A stretch of DNA of 64,000 nt from an uncultured Faecalibacterium sp. (GTDB lineage: Bacteria; Bacillota; Clostridia; Oscillospirales; Ruminococcaceae): the NCBI GenBank assembly GCA_934503275.1, contig CAKSVD010000002.1, positions 124,001 through 188,000 of the forward strand, given 5' to 3'. Positions 1 through 7,800 of the stretch are shown one piece after another. A program made the position numbers and the translations under genes. Under the pieces are notes generated by a model. It was given only the letters and a program-made list of their open reading frames with translations, did not search any database and was not told the origin of the DNA. The stretch's first letter is position 1. Every line of letters starts with the position of its first letter.

Positions 1-18
1 GAAAAAATAAAGCATTCC

Positions 19-62
19 TGCAGCCCCGGCGGTGGAAAAATCTGGCCGGGGCTGCAATTCTT
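19..62 (+). terminator. Intrinsic terminator of an upstream gene
   Basis: A 12-bp perfect stem (TGCAGCCCCGGC with GCCGGGGCTGCA) is followed by a T-rich stretch. It ends a gene lying outside the window on the left. Nothing else is seen in the first 117 bases. Confidence 0.75.
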
Positions 63-123
63 TGCGGGGCTCGTTCGTATTCCAGACAGAACGACCAAAT
101 TTCGACAAAAACGAGGTATGCCT

Positions 124-894
124 ATGTCAACCAAACCAATCCATTCCACTGCTGCGACCCACTTTGACCTGAGCGCAGCGGCTCTTCATATCCTTGCCAT
201 GGCGCTGATGCTGATGGACCACCTGTGGGCGACGTTGCTGCCCGCGCAGGAATGGCTGACCTGCGCCGGGCGCTTGGCCTTTCCCATCTTTGCCTTTATG
301 GCGGTGGAGGGCTATTTTTACACCCACGATTTGAAAAAATACACCCTGCGGCTGCTGCTGTTTGCCCTGCTTTCGGAAGTGCCCTTCGATTTGATGTACG
401 GCGGTACATGGTTCTACCCGGTGCATCAGAACGTTATCTGGACGCTGCTTTTGGGCATTCTGGGCATCCATCTGATGGAAACGGTGCGCAAAAAGCAGAA
501 AACATGGTTGTACCTGCTGGTAGCTGCCCTTGTGGTGGTGGCAGGCGCGGTGCTGGGCACGCTGGGCATGGTGGACTACTACGGTGCCGGTGTGCTGACC
601 GTGTTCATCTTCTACTTCTTCCATGGACGCAAGTGGTGGTGCCTGCTGGGGCAGCTGGCAGCGCTGTACTGGGTCAATGTGGAGCTGCTGGGCGGGCTTA
701 TGTACCCCATTCAGCTTTTCGGCATGGACTTTGAGCTTTGCCAGCAGGGTCTGGCGCTGCTGGCACTGGTGCCCATCTGGCTGTACCGCGGGCGGCAGGG
801 CTGCCACAGCAAGCCCTTCCAGTATGCCTGCTACGCCTTTTACCCCGTGCATATGCTGCTGCTGGCGCTGGTGCTGAATTTCGTGAACCGGTAA
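124..894 (+). CDS. TraX-like integral membrane protein
   Basis: A polytopic membrane protein of about 256 residues. The opening (FDLSAAALHILAMALMLMDH) and the segment LAFPIFAFMAVEGYFYTHD are typical of the TraX family, which is named for F-pilin N-acetylation. In Firmicutes, stand-alone chromosomal copies are common and have no proven conjugation role; some are probably acyltransferase-like. There are about seven hydrophobic segments. I prefer the ATG at 124 over that at 118, because the GAGGT box at 113-117 lies only a base or so from the first ATG. No conjugation genes are nearby. Its own terminator follows, so it looks monocistronic. Family assignment is firm; function is open. Confidence 0.8.
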   Translation: MSTKPIHSTAATHFDLSAAALHILAMALMLMDHLWATLLPAQEWLTCAGRLAFPIFAFMAVEGYFYTHDLKKYTLRLLLFALLSEVPFDLMYGGTWFYPVHQNVIWTLLLGILGIHLMETVRKKQKTWLYLLVAALVVVAGAVLGTLGMVDYYGAGVLTVFIFYFFHGRKWWCLLGQLAALYWVNVELLGGLMYPIQLFGMDFELCQQGLALLALVPIWLYRGRQGCHSKPFQYACYAFYPVHMLLLALVLNFVNR

Positions 895-903
895 GATATT
901 ATG

Positions 904-946
904 AAACGGGTCAGAAACACCTGTGGGCGTTTCTGACCCGTTTTTT
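904..946 (+). terminator. Intrinsic terminator after the TraX-like gene
   Basis: A stem of about 15 bp (AAACGGGTCAGAAAC with GTTTCTGACCCGTTT) is followed by a T run. Confidence 0.85.
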
Positions 947-1029
947 GGTCTTTTGCCCGGGGGTGCTTTCCTATAAGCGCAAAGCATGGTATACTGAAAG
1001 ACGGAAAACAAAAGCTTGGAGGAGCAACA

Positions 1030-1887
1030 ATGACAAACAAGAAACTGAACTATCCCGCCCTTGTCAAGGAGGCGGCAGTCCTGACCGGAGCCGTTGCCAT
1101 TATTGCAGCGGCGGTCTATTTTTTTCTGGTGCCCAGCCACACATCCGTCAGCAGCATTTCCGGCCTTGGTATCGTGCTTTCTAATTTTGTGCCGCTGCCG
1201 CTTTCGGCCATTACCATGGTGCTGAATATCGTGCTGCTCATCATCGGTTTTATCACCTGCGGCAGGGAGTTTGGTGCAAAAACCGTGTATACCAGCGTGA
1301 TGCTGCCGGTGTTTCTGGGGCTTTTCGAGCGCCTGTTCCCGGATTTCGGTTCCCTGACAGGCAGTCAGGAGTTGGATGTACTGTGCTATATTCTGGTGGT
1401 CAGCGTGGGTCTGAGCATCCTGTTCAACCGCAACGCATCCTCCGGCGGGCTGGATATCGTGGCAAAGATCATGAATAAGTACCTGCACATGGAACTGGGC
1501 AAGGCCATGTCCCTTTCGGGAATGTGCGTGGCGCTCTCTGCCGCCCTTGTCTACGATAAAAAGACCGTTGTTCTGAGCATTCTTGGCACCTATTTCAACG
1601 GTATGGTGCTGGATCATTTCATCTTCGACAACAGCATCAAGCGCCGGGTGTGTATCATTACCGAAAAGGAGGAGACGCTGCGGCAGTTCATCATCAACGA
1701 CCTGCACAGTGGTGCCACCATGTACGAGGCCATCGGTGCATACAACTTTGAAAAGCACAACGAGATCATTACCATCGTAGACAAAAACGAATATCAGAAG
1801 CTGATGAACTTTATCAACCGCGAGGACCCCAAGGCCTTTGTTACCATCTATAATGTATCCAGTATGCACTACCAGCCCAAGCCCTGA
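1030..1887 (+). CDS. YitT family membrane protein with DUF2179 domain
   Basis: A 285-residue protein with the usual YitT layout: about five transmembrane helices in residues 10-185, containing the loop LFNRNASSGGLDIVAKIMNK, then a cytosolic DUF2179 domain (from about residue 200, KRRVCIITEKEETLRQFI, to the end). Length and order are normal for the family. The biochemical function of YitT proteins is unknown. The start is supported by TTGGAGGAG just upstream. A TATACT -10 box at about 990 with a weak -35 suggests its own promoter. Confidence 0.88.
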   Translation: MTNKKLNYPALVKEAAVLTGAVAIIAAAVYFFLVPSHTSVSSISGLGIVLSNFVPLPLSAITMVLNIVLLIIGFITCGREFGAKTVYTSVMLPVFLGLFERLFPDFGSLTGSQELDVLCYILVVSVGLSILFNRNASSGGLDIVAKIMNKYLHMELGKAMSLSGMCVALSAALVYDKKTVVLSILGTYFNGMVLDHFIFDNSIKRRVCIITEKEETLRQFIINDLHSGATMYEAIGAYNFEKHNEIITIVDKNEYQKLMNFINREDPKAFVTIYNVSSMHYQPKP

Positions 1888-1982
1888 GCGGCGCAGGGAA
1901 AGGGAGCAAAAGCCGTGCCCGGGGCTTTTCCGCAGCGAAAAACCGTGGTAAAATAAGAAAAAACGGAAAGGGAACAACAGCC

Positions 1983-2750
1983 ATGGACATCAGACTGGTT
2001 TGCAGCGATATTGACGGTACGCTGCTGCAATATGGCAAAAAAGAACTGGAGGGCGAGATCTTTGCACAGATCCGGGCGCTGCATCAGCGGGGCATCTGGT
2101 TCTGTCCGGCCTCCGGGCGGCAGTATACCAGCCTGCGCAAGCTTTTTGCACCAGTGGCGGACTGCTGCGTGTTTATCTGCGAAAACGGCGGCACCATCTT
2201 TAAAGAAGAACAGTGCATCGCCAAAAATCCCATGCCCCGGGCGTTGGCGGAGGAGATCGCCAACGATATGTGGACGCGCAGCGAGGGACAGGGCGAGGTG
2301 ATGCTCTCCGGCCAGAACACCGCCTACCTGATGGAGCGCGGCCTTGGGATGCTGCAGCGGGTGCAGTTCGTGGGCAACCACTACCAGATCATTCACAGCC
2401 CCGCCGAGGTGCCGGAGGACATCACCAAGGTGTCGGTGTACCTGCACGAGGGCGTGGAGAATTATGTGGAGCGCTTTGTGCCCCGCTGGAAACAGGCCAA
2501 CTGCGCCGTGGCGGGGCCGTTCTGGATCGATACCACCTTTGCCAACAAGGGCATCGGGGTGCAGTGCGTGTGCAGCACCCTTGGCATCGACCCCGCACAG
2601 GTCATGGCCTTTGGCGATAACTACAACGACGAGACCATGCTGGACGTGGTGGGCGTGCCCTACATTATGGACAACGCCGCAGCCCCGCTGCGGGCAAAAT
2701 ACAAAAACCACACCCCCCGCCCGGAGAATGTGCTGGCGCAGCTGCTTTAA
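1983..2750 (+). CDS. Cof-type HAD-IIB family phosphatase
   Basis: A 255-residue haloacid dehalogenase-like hydrolase of the Cof/IIB subclass. Motif I (CSDIDGTLL) lies near the N-terminus with both catalytic aspartates, and motif IV is GDNYNDETML near residue 213. The IIB cap lies between them. Relatives dephosphorylate sugar phosphates, phosphorylated vitamins or nucleotides; the substrate cannot be told from sequence. The stop is 15 bases before the next gene, so the two are probably co-transcribed. A TAAAAT box at about 1949 may be its -10. Confidence 0.88.
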   Translation: MDIRLVCSDIDGTLLQYGKKELEGEIFAQIRALHQRGIWFCPASGRQYTSLRKLFAPVADCCVFICENGGTIFKEEQCIAKNPMPRALAEEIANDMWTRSEGQGEVMLSGQNTAYLMERGLGMLQRVQFVGNHYQIIHSPAEVPEDITKVSVYLHEGVENYVERFVPRWKQANCAVAGPFWIDTTFANKGIGVQCVCSTLGIDPAQVMAFGDNYNDETMLDVVGVPYIMDNAAAPLRAKYKNHTPRPENVLAQLL

Positions 2751-2765
2751 AAGAGGGGAGAGCCC

Positions 2766-3143
2766 ATGGACCGCAAGGGATTGGAACAGCTCATTTTTGA
2801 TACTTATAGCGTGGAGCCGGACTACCCGTGGATGGACACCTCGGAGTCGGCGGTGTTCCGCCATGCGGCAAACCGCAAGTGGTTTGCGCTGGTCACCACC
2901 GTGCCCAAAAGCAAGCTGGGGCTGTCCGGGCAGCAGCCGGTGGATATCGTGAACCTGAAATGCGACCCCATCCTCATCGGTTCTCTACGGGCAGAACCGG
3001 GCTTTTACCCGGCCTACCACATGAACAAGGAAAACTGGATCACCGCCGCGCTGGACGGCAGCGCCCCGGAGGATAAACTCCGGCTGGTGTTGGATATGAG
3101 TTACACCGCCACCGCACCCAAGCTGCGCAAAAAGAAAGCTTGA
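2766..3143 (+). CDS. MmcQ/YjbR family protein
   Basis: A 125-residue protein of the MmcQ/YjbR (CyaY-like fold) family. Typical features are the W-M-DT segment near residues 22-25, KWFALV near 38-43, and GFYPAYHMNKENWITAALDG in the middle, which is the most conserved part of the family. Members are often called DNA-binding proteins from fold similarity, with no defined role. It sits 15 bases after the HAD gene with a good GAGGGGAG site. Confidence 0.87.
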   Translation: MDRKGLEQLIFDTYSVEPDYPWMDTSESAVFRHAANRKWFALVTTVPKSKLGLSGQQPVDIVNLKCDPILIGSLRAEPGFYPAYHMNKENWITAALDGSAPEDKLRLVLDMSYTATAPKLRKKKA

Positions 3144-3234
3144 CCGCAGCAAAATAAGGGCGGGCGCTGCAATAGTTGCCTGCTTTTATTCGTATTCAGA
3201 GTAAAGGGACTGCATTTTGCAAAAGGAGGCAGCT

Positions 3235-3582
3235 ATGGCTATTTTTGAAAAGACCATCCGCAACCAGAACTTCGATACCCTGCTCCGCAAGCTGGAGCAC
3301 GCCATCCCGGACAGCAGCTGGTCGGCAGAGCTGGAGGCCGGCAGCGATTTCAAGGAGGGCAGCGCCCGGTGCAGTGTGCGGGTGTTTGAGCGGTACAGTA
3401 TGGTGGGCGGCAACCGTCTCAGCCTGACGCTGACCCTGTTCCAGAACGGGGACGAGCCTATCCGGCTGTCGGCCATTGCAGCGGGCGGCAGTCAGGCGGT
3501 GTTCTTTAAAATGAACACCCTCGGCGAGGACGCTTTTCTGGAGGACGTAAAGCAGCTGCTGGAGGAAATTTTGGAGGACTAA
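3235..3582 (+). CDS. Small conserved hypothetical protein (DUF6054-like)
   Basis: About 115 residues, acidic C-terminus (FLEDVKQLLEEILED), no signal peptide or membrane segment. The pattern resembles the DUF6054 family; I hold this only moderately. The ATG at 3235 is chosen because AAGGAGG at 3222-3228 is ideally spaced for it, while the in-frame TTG at 3217 has no ribosome site. It is followed after one base by the next gene, so the two are translationally close. Confidence 0.7.
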   Translation: MAIFEKTIRNQNFDTLLRKLEHAIPDSSWSAELEAGSDFKEGSARCSVRVFERYSMVGGNRLSLTLTLFQNGDEPIRLSAIAAGGSQAVFFKMNTLGEDAFLEDVKQLLEEILED

Positions 3583-3583
3583 T

Positions 3584-3976
3584 ATGTTTTATAGTGGGTT
3601 TGACGCGCTGTTCAGCATCCTGTTCCCGCTGGTGTTTCTGTTTGTACTGGGCATGATCCTGTTTACCGTGGTGGGCAACCTGCGCACATGGAGCAAAAAT
3701 AATGCGTCCCCGCGCCTTACCGTTCCGGCTACTGTGGTGGCCAAGCGGATGAACGTTTCCCGCCATCATACCGCCAATGCAGGGGACATGACCGGCGCCC
3801 ACGGCTACACCAGCACGAGCGCTACTACCTATTATGTGACCTTTCAGGTGGAAAGCGGCGACCGCATGGAGCTGCGGCTGAGCGGCACGGAATACGGCCA
3901 GCTGGCAGAAGGCGACACCGGAAAGCTGAGCTTTCAGGGCACGCGTTATCTGGGGTTTGAACGGAAAGACGGGTGA
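3584..3976 (+). CDS. DUF2500 family membrane-anchored protein
   Basis: A 130-residue protein. One N-terminal hydrophobic helix (residues 8-30) is followed by a soluble domain with PATVVAKRMNVS and YYVTFQVESGDRMELRLSG, the hallmark of DUF2500, a small beta-rich domain of unknown function. Normal length for the family. It starts one base after the previous stop and is followed without a gap by another small membrane protein. Confidence 0.82.
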   Translation: MFYSGFDALFSILFPLVFLFVLGMILFTVVGNLRTWSKNNASPRLTVPATVVAKRMNVSRHHTANAGDMTGAHGYTSTSATTYYVTFQVESGDRMELRLSGTEYGQLAEGDTGKLSFQGTRYLGFERKDG

Positions 3977-3981
3977 CTGAT

Positions 3982-4275
3982 ATGCAGCAAAAGCATTCAA
4001 GCGTGCCGGAAATCGTGGGCAGAAGTCTGTTTTATACACTGACGAACTATCTGCTTATCAGCATGGAACTGTCCTTCCGTGCGCAGTGGCTCTCGGTCTT
4101 GTTTTCGGCGGCGCTTGTATGGTGCAACGTGGAGTATTGGAACGCCATTTACAGGCTGACCGGCAAAAAGCTTGCCGCATGGGTCTTGTGGGGCGTCTGC
4201 ATTGCTGCAAGTACAGGTATTGCGTATTTTGCGGGGTTTATTCAAGGAGCGCTTGTTCCATTTACAATGCAATAA
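3982..4275 (+). CDS. Hypothetical small membrane protein
   Basis: About 97 residues with two or three hydrophobic segments (WLSVLFSAALVWCNVEYW; AAWVLWGVCIAASTGIAYFA). I do not recognise a family. A GTG at 3973 overlapping the preceding stop is an alternative start; neither has a strong ribosome site. Tight coupling to the DUF2500 gene suggests co-expression. Low information on function. Confidence 0.55.
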   Translation: MQQKHSSVPEIVGRSLFYTLTNYLLISMELSFRAQWLSVLFSAALVWCNVEYWNAIYRLTGKKLAAWVLWGVCIAASTGIAYFAGFIQGALVPFTMQ

Positions 4276-4345
4276 GCACGTTTCTGCGCTTTATTTTTTC
4301 AAAAATCGCAGAAGCTGTGACAAAAGTATTATTCTTTTATGAATT

Positions 4346-4388
4346 TTAGCACTCTACGCTTGACAGTGCTAAAAAATCGTGCTATAAC
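4346..4388 (+). promoter_or_regulatory. CIRCE operator overlapping the hsp20 promoter
   Basis: TTAGCACTC at 4346-4354 and CAGTGCTAA at 4364-4372 are separated by 9 bases. This is the HrcA-binding CIRCE element with one mismatch in the right arm. TTGACA at 4360-4365 and TATAAC at 4383-4388, spaced by 17 bases, form the promoter, so HrcA would cover the -35 box. The 5' leader to the start codon is about 110 nt and contains a small hairpin with a GCAA loop near 4421-4436. Confidence 0.9.
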
Positions 4389-4507
4389 AGTGGCGTGCTC
4401 AGGAGGAAGGGCAAAAGGAGAGCCGCAAGGCTCCCCGGAAAGCCTTTCCGAATGGACGCTTCAAAGTTTTTGCCCCGACCCGAACGCCGGGATTGGAGGT
4501 ATGTTTT

Positions 4508-4972
4508 ATGTTTATGCCGACTGTTTTTCATGAGAACCTGTTCGATGATCTCTTTGATCCGTTCTGGAACGAGGGTGCACTGGAGCGTGCGATGAACCGC
4601 GAAGCCCGCGACACCTTTGGTAAGCGCGGTGCAAACATGATGAAGACCGATGTCAAGCAGACGGACAACGGCTACGAAGTGGACGTTGACCTGCCGGGCT
4701 GCAAGAAAGAAGACGTTCAGATGGATCTGAGCGACGGCTACCTGACCATTCAGGCCGTGCGCAGCCACTCTAACGATGAAAAGGACAACAAGGGCCGCTA
4801 TGTGCGGCGCGAGACCTTCTCCGGCAGCTGCGCCCGCAGCTTCTATGTGGGCGAGGTGAAGAAGGAGGACATCCACGCAAAGTTTGAGGATGGCGTCCTG
4901 CACATCCAGCTGCCCGCTCCTCAGCAGACAAAGGCTCTGCCTGAGAACCCGAATCTGATCGAGATCGAGTAA
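4508..4972 (+). CDS. Small heat shock protein, Hsp20/alpha-crystallin family
   Basis: A 154-residue ATP-independent chaperone that holds unfolding proteins. The alpha-crystallin domain runs from about residue 40 (MKTDVKQTDNGYEVDVDLPG) to the end of the core (VLHIQLPAP). A short C-terminal tail follows; its I-E-I-E end stands where the I-X-I/V motif docks in oligomers. The ATG at 4508 is chosen because GGAGG at 4495-4499 fits it; the ATG at 4501 is too close. Heat regulation by HrcA is indicated by the CIRCE element upstream. A strong terminator follows, so it is monocistronic. Confidence 0.93.
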   Translation: MFMPTVFHENLFDDLFDPFWNEGALERAMNREARDTFGKRGANMMKTDVKQTDNGYEVDVDLPGCKKEDVQMDLSDGYLTIQAVRSHSNDEKDNKGRYVRRETFSGSCARSFYVGEVKKEDIHAKFEDGVLHIQLPAPQQTKALPENPNLIEIE

Positions 4973-5010
4973 ATGCCGGCCGTGTGCGCCAAGGCATAGC
5001 ACATATAAGA

Positions 5011-5050
5011 TGCCCCCGGAGAGCCGCAAGGCCCTCCGGGGGCATTTTTT
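5011..5050 (+). terminator. Intrinsic terminator after hsp20
   Basis: A G+C-rich stem (TGCCCCCGGAG with CTCCGGGGGCA) is followed by TTTTTT. Confidence 0.9.
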
Positions 5051-5239
5051 GTGTACAGGCTTTCGATGACGGAGAGGGGAGAAAGTACCTGTTTTTGCCA
5101 GAAAACTTTATTTTTCCACAGTTTCGTGGTATCCTTATAAGGTGCACGCAATACAGGCCTGCGGCTGCACTGGCAGCGGCTGCGGACTGTGTGCGGCAAA
5201 AAAAAGAACGTATAGAAGGGAAAAAGGGGGAGAAAGGTC

Positions 5240-5917
5240 ATGGGCGAATTTGCCTTTCAGACTTTACGGGAAAGTATCACCTCTGCCATCAGGAGCAAGA
5301 TCCTTACCGGGGAACTGCAGCCGGGCGTAAAATTGACCGAGCAGAAACTGGCCGAGGAGTTCGGCTCCAGCCGGGCACCCATTCGGGAGGCGCTGCGGCA
5401 GCTGGAACAGGAGGGTATGGTCGAGTATTCGCGCAATGTAGGCTGCTCGGTGCGCCGGGTGAAGCCGGAGGATGCCTACGAGATCTATCTGCTGCGGGCA
5501 AATCTGGAAATGACGGCGCTGCGCTATTTTGACTGCAAATTCCCGGAGGAGGATCTGCGCGCCCTGCGCGGCATTCTGGAGGAGATGCGCAATGTCCGGC
5601 CGGGGGATCTTTCGCAGATCGTGGAGAACGACAACCGCTTCCATGCGGTCATCGTGCAGCGGGCGGGGCTGCCCAGACTGTTGAAGATCTGGAACGACCT
5701 GAACTACGGCAACCTGCTTGTTGGGGCGAACAGCGGCTCTAGCCACGAGGCTCTGGCACAGCGGCAGAACGGCATCCACACCAAGCTGTACGAGGCGCTG
5801 GCAAGCGGCGACACCGAGGCTGCCTGCCGCGCCGTCTATGCCCACTACATGGAGCCCATGGAGCGGATGCGCAGCGCAAACAGCGCCGTACAGGCAGCGG
5901 ACGAAACAGCAAAATAA
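5240..5917 (+). CDS. GntR family transcriptional regulator, FCD (FadR) subfamily
   Basis: A 225-residue regulator. The N-terminal winged helix (residues 1-75) includes AIRSKILTGELQPGVKLTEQ and GSSRAPIREALRQLEQEGMV, the GntR signature. The C-terminal all-helical FCD ligand domain (about 80-210) contains the D-x-x-H type metal/ligand positions (NDNRFHAVIV) and a late histidine in AVYAHYMEPM. It probably binds a small organic acid or amino acid. Its target is likely the adjacent permease gene, whose promoter carries a perfect palindrome with a FadR-type core (see 5964-6001). Separate transcription from the permease is likely, because that gene has its own promoter. Confidence 0.9.
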   Translation: MGEFAFQTLRESITSAIRSKILTGELQPGVKLTEQKLAEEFGSSRAPIREALRQLEQEGMVEYSRNVGCSVRRVKPEDAYEIYLLRANLEMTALRYFDCKFPEEDLRALRGILEEMRNVRPGDLSQIVENDNRFHAVIVQRAGLPRLLKIWNDLNYGNLLVGANSGSSHEALAQRQNGIHTKLYEALASGDTEAACRAVYAHYMEPMERMRSANSAVQAADETAK

Positions 5918-5963
5918 GGGAAATTTGGCTGACCATCTAAATTTTGACCAATCATTTTATGAA

Positions 5964-6001
5964 AATTGCAGATTGTCTACAATCTGCAATTATGATATAC
6001 T
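5964..6001 (+). promoter_or_regulatory. Palindromic GntR-type operator over the permease promoter
   Basis: Arms AATTGCAGATTG (5964-5975) and CAATCTGCAATT (5980-5991) surround TCTA, a perfect 12-bp inverted repeat. The core TTGTCTACAA fits the T-GT-AC-A pattern of FadR-subfamily sites. The promoter is TTGTCT (5973-5978), 17 bases, TATACT (5996-6001), so a bound regulator would cover the -35 box and repress. The nearest candidate regulator is the GntR gene ending at 5917. Confidence 0.85.
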
Positions 6002-6121
6002 GTCAAAGTGACTGGTCGAGTACTGCTGTATTTTTGGTAAAATTGCGAAATGTATGCGGAACATCGGCCTTCTTACAGGAACTTCCGCCCTGTGTGGAAA
6101 AGAAAGAGAGGAATTGTCCGC

Positions 6122-7564
6122 ATGTCTAACAAAGAAAAAGCCACAAAGATCTCGTGGCTCACCCTTGCCTTCATGGCCTTTTCTACGGTCTGGGGCTTCG
6201 GCAACATTACCAACGGCTTTGTGTACTTTAACGGTCCGCAGGTCATCTTCAGCTGGATCTTTATGTTTGCCCTGTACTTCATCCCCTATGCCTTGATGGT
6301 GGGTGAGTTGGGCTCTGCCTTTAAGAATGAGGGCGGCGGCGTCAGTTCATGGCTGCACCAAACCACCAACGCCAAGCTGGCCTACTACGCCGGCTGGACC
6401 TACTGGGCCTGCCACATCACCTACATCGCCAGCAAGGGCAGCGGCTTTTTGAAGGCGCTGAGCTGGGCCGTTTTCCGCAATGCGGAGACCTACGATTCCT
6501 TCCCCACCCGCTACATCCAGCTGGCTACCTTCTGCATCCTGCTGCTGGGCTGCTACATTGCAAGCTTGGGTCTGAACCCCCTGAAAAAGCTGCTCACCGC
6601 CGCAGGCACCTGCACCTTCGTCATGTCCCTGCTGTACATCCTGATGATGTTCGCTGCCCCGGCCATTAACCCCACGGCAGAGTACGTCCACGCAAACCTG
6701 AGCTTCAGCAGTATGATCCCCAACTTCAACGTCACCTACTTTACTTCTCTGTCCATTCTGGTGTTCGCTGTGGGCGGCTGCGAGAAGATCTCTCCCTACG
6801 TCAATAAGGTCGAGAACCCCAGCAAGGGTTTCCCCCGCGGCATGATCGCGCTGGCCGTCATGGTGGTCGCCTGCGCCATTCTGGGCACGCTGGCCATGAG
6901 CCGTATGTTCGACCCCGCCATCATCAACGCCAGCGCCGAAAGCTTCAACGCCTATGTTGCAAACAGTTCCTACTGGGCCTTCCAGAAGCTGGGTCAGTAC
7001 TACCATGTGGGCGATCTGTTCATGATCATCTACGCCCTGTGCAACGTCATCAGCCAGCTCGCCGTGCTGATTTTGAGCATCGACGCACCGCTGCGTATGC
7101 TGCTGGATAACGAGCACACCAAGCAGTTCATCCCGCAGGCTCTGCACAAGGTCAACGCCCACGGCGTGCACAGCAACGGCATCAAAATGGTGGCTGTGCT
7201 GTCCGGCTCCATCATTCTGGCACAGTCCTTCGTGCCCGGTGCTGCTGCCGTTCTGCGCCAACTGACCAAGCTGAACTCTGTGTGTATGCCCATGCGCTAC
7301 CTGTGGGTGTTTGCTGCCTACATTGCCCTGCGCAATGCCTACGATACCATCCCTGCCGAGTACCGCTTTGTCAAGAATCAGGCCGTGGCCAAGTTCTTCG
7401 GCGGCTGGTGCTTTGCCGTTACCGCCGTGTGCTGCGTGCTGGGTATGTATGACAAGGATCCCTTCACCTTTGCACTGAACGTCATCACCCCCGTGGTGCT
7501 GACCGTGCTGGGATTCATTCTGCCCGCCCTTGCAAAGCGCGAGCAGACCGCTGCCAAAAAGTAA
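6122..7564 (+). CDS. APC superfamily amino acid permease
   Basis: A 480-residue polytopic membrane protein with about 12 helices. The N-terminus (ISWLTLAFMAFSTVWGFGNI) holds the first helix, with an unwound-type G-x-G region. The helix-6 region (FAVGGCEKISPYVNKVENP) is like amino acid antiporters of the glutamate/GABA branch; the substrate is not decidable. The ATG at 6122 is chosen with GAGAGGAA upstream; the longer reading from 6050 adds a non-hydrophobic, unsupported leader. It is probably repressed by the neighbouring GntR protein. A terminator follows directly. Confidence 0.87.
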   Translation: MSNKEKATKISWLTLAFMAFSTVWGFGNITNGFVYFNGPQVIFSWIFMFALYFIPYALMVGELGSAFKNEGGGVSSWLHQTTNAKLAYYAGWTYWACHITYIASKGSGFLKALSWAVFRNAETYDSFPTRYIQLATFCILLLGCYIASLGLNPLKKLLTAAGTCTFVMSLLYILMMFAAPAINPTAEYVHANLSFSSMIPNFNVTYFTSLSILVFAVGGCEKISPYVNKVENPSKGFPRGMIALAVMVVACAILGTLAMSRMFDPAIINASAESFNAYVANSSYWAFQKLGQYYHVGDLFMIIYALCNVISQLAVLILSIDAPLRMLLDNEHTKQFIPQALHKVNAHGVHSNGIKMVAVLSGSIILAQSFVPGAAAVLRQLTKLNSVCMPMRYLWVFAAYIALRNAYDTIPAEYRFVKNQAVAKFFGGWCFAVTAVCCVLGMYDKDPFTFALNVITPVVLTVLGFILPALAKREQTAAKK

Positions 7565-7577
7565 CCTGAATATGCTT

Positions 7578-7612
7578 AAAAAGGGCCGGTCAGCACTGAC
7601 CGGCTCTTTTCT
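7578..7612 (+). terminator. Intrinsic terminator after the APC permease
   Basis: GCCGGTCAG and CTGACCGGC form a 9-bp stem, followed by TCTTTTCTC. Confidence 0.85.
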
Positions 7613-7623
7613 CAGGAAATTAA

Positions 7624-7783
7624 GGTGTATCTGAAAACCAAGAAAATGACGAATATTTCGCAAGCACAAGCGGGATTTAAGGCAAATAGCCGCAGGAATC
7701 CTTTGTGGATTTCAAGGCTGTTTAACGCAAAAGCCCGCTGTGTTTGTAGAAATAGACTAAATTTTCGACTTTTCAGATACACC
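7624..7783. repeat. 160-bp MITE-like palindromic element, copy 1
   Basis: It begins GGTGTATCTGAAAA and ends TTTTCAGATACACC, a perfect 14-bp terminal inverted repeat; the similarity continues inward imperfectly. The inside is also self-complementary (for example CACAAGCGGG with CCCGCTGTG, and AAATAGCC with GGCTGTTT), so the whole element can fold into one long stem. A second copy, 160 bp and about 96% identical by my hand alignment (7 differences), lies in inverted orientation at 52560-52719. It has no transposase or credible gene. Its right end is a few bases from the aminopeptidase ribosome site, so it probably forms much of that gene's 5' leader. TA dinucleotides flank both copies nearby, but I could not settle a target duplication. 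Confidence 0.85.
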
Positions 7784-7800
7784 ATAGGAGGTTTATTTTT

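Noticed and set aside
7612..7790. Apparent shared peptide coded by both 160-bp elements on the minus strand (AQAGFKANSRRNPLW)
   Set aside because: It is conserved only because the elements are nearly identical DNA; no start with a ribosome site, and differences are not biased to third positions.
7578..7800. Insertion sequence remnant
   Set aside because: Terminal repeats exist, but the length is fixed at 160 bp in both copies and there is no transposase fragment; called a MITE-like element instead.
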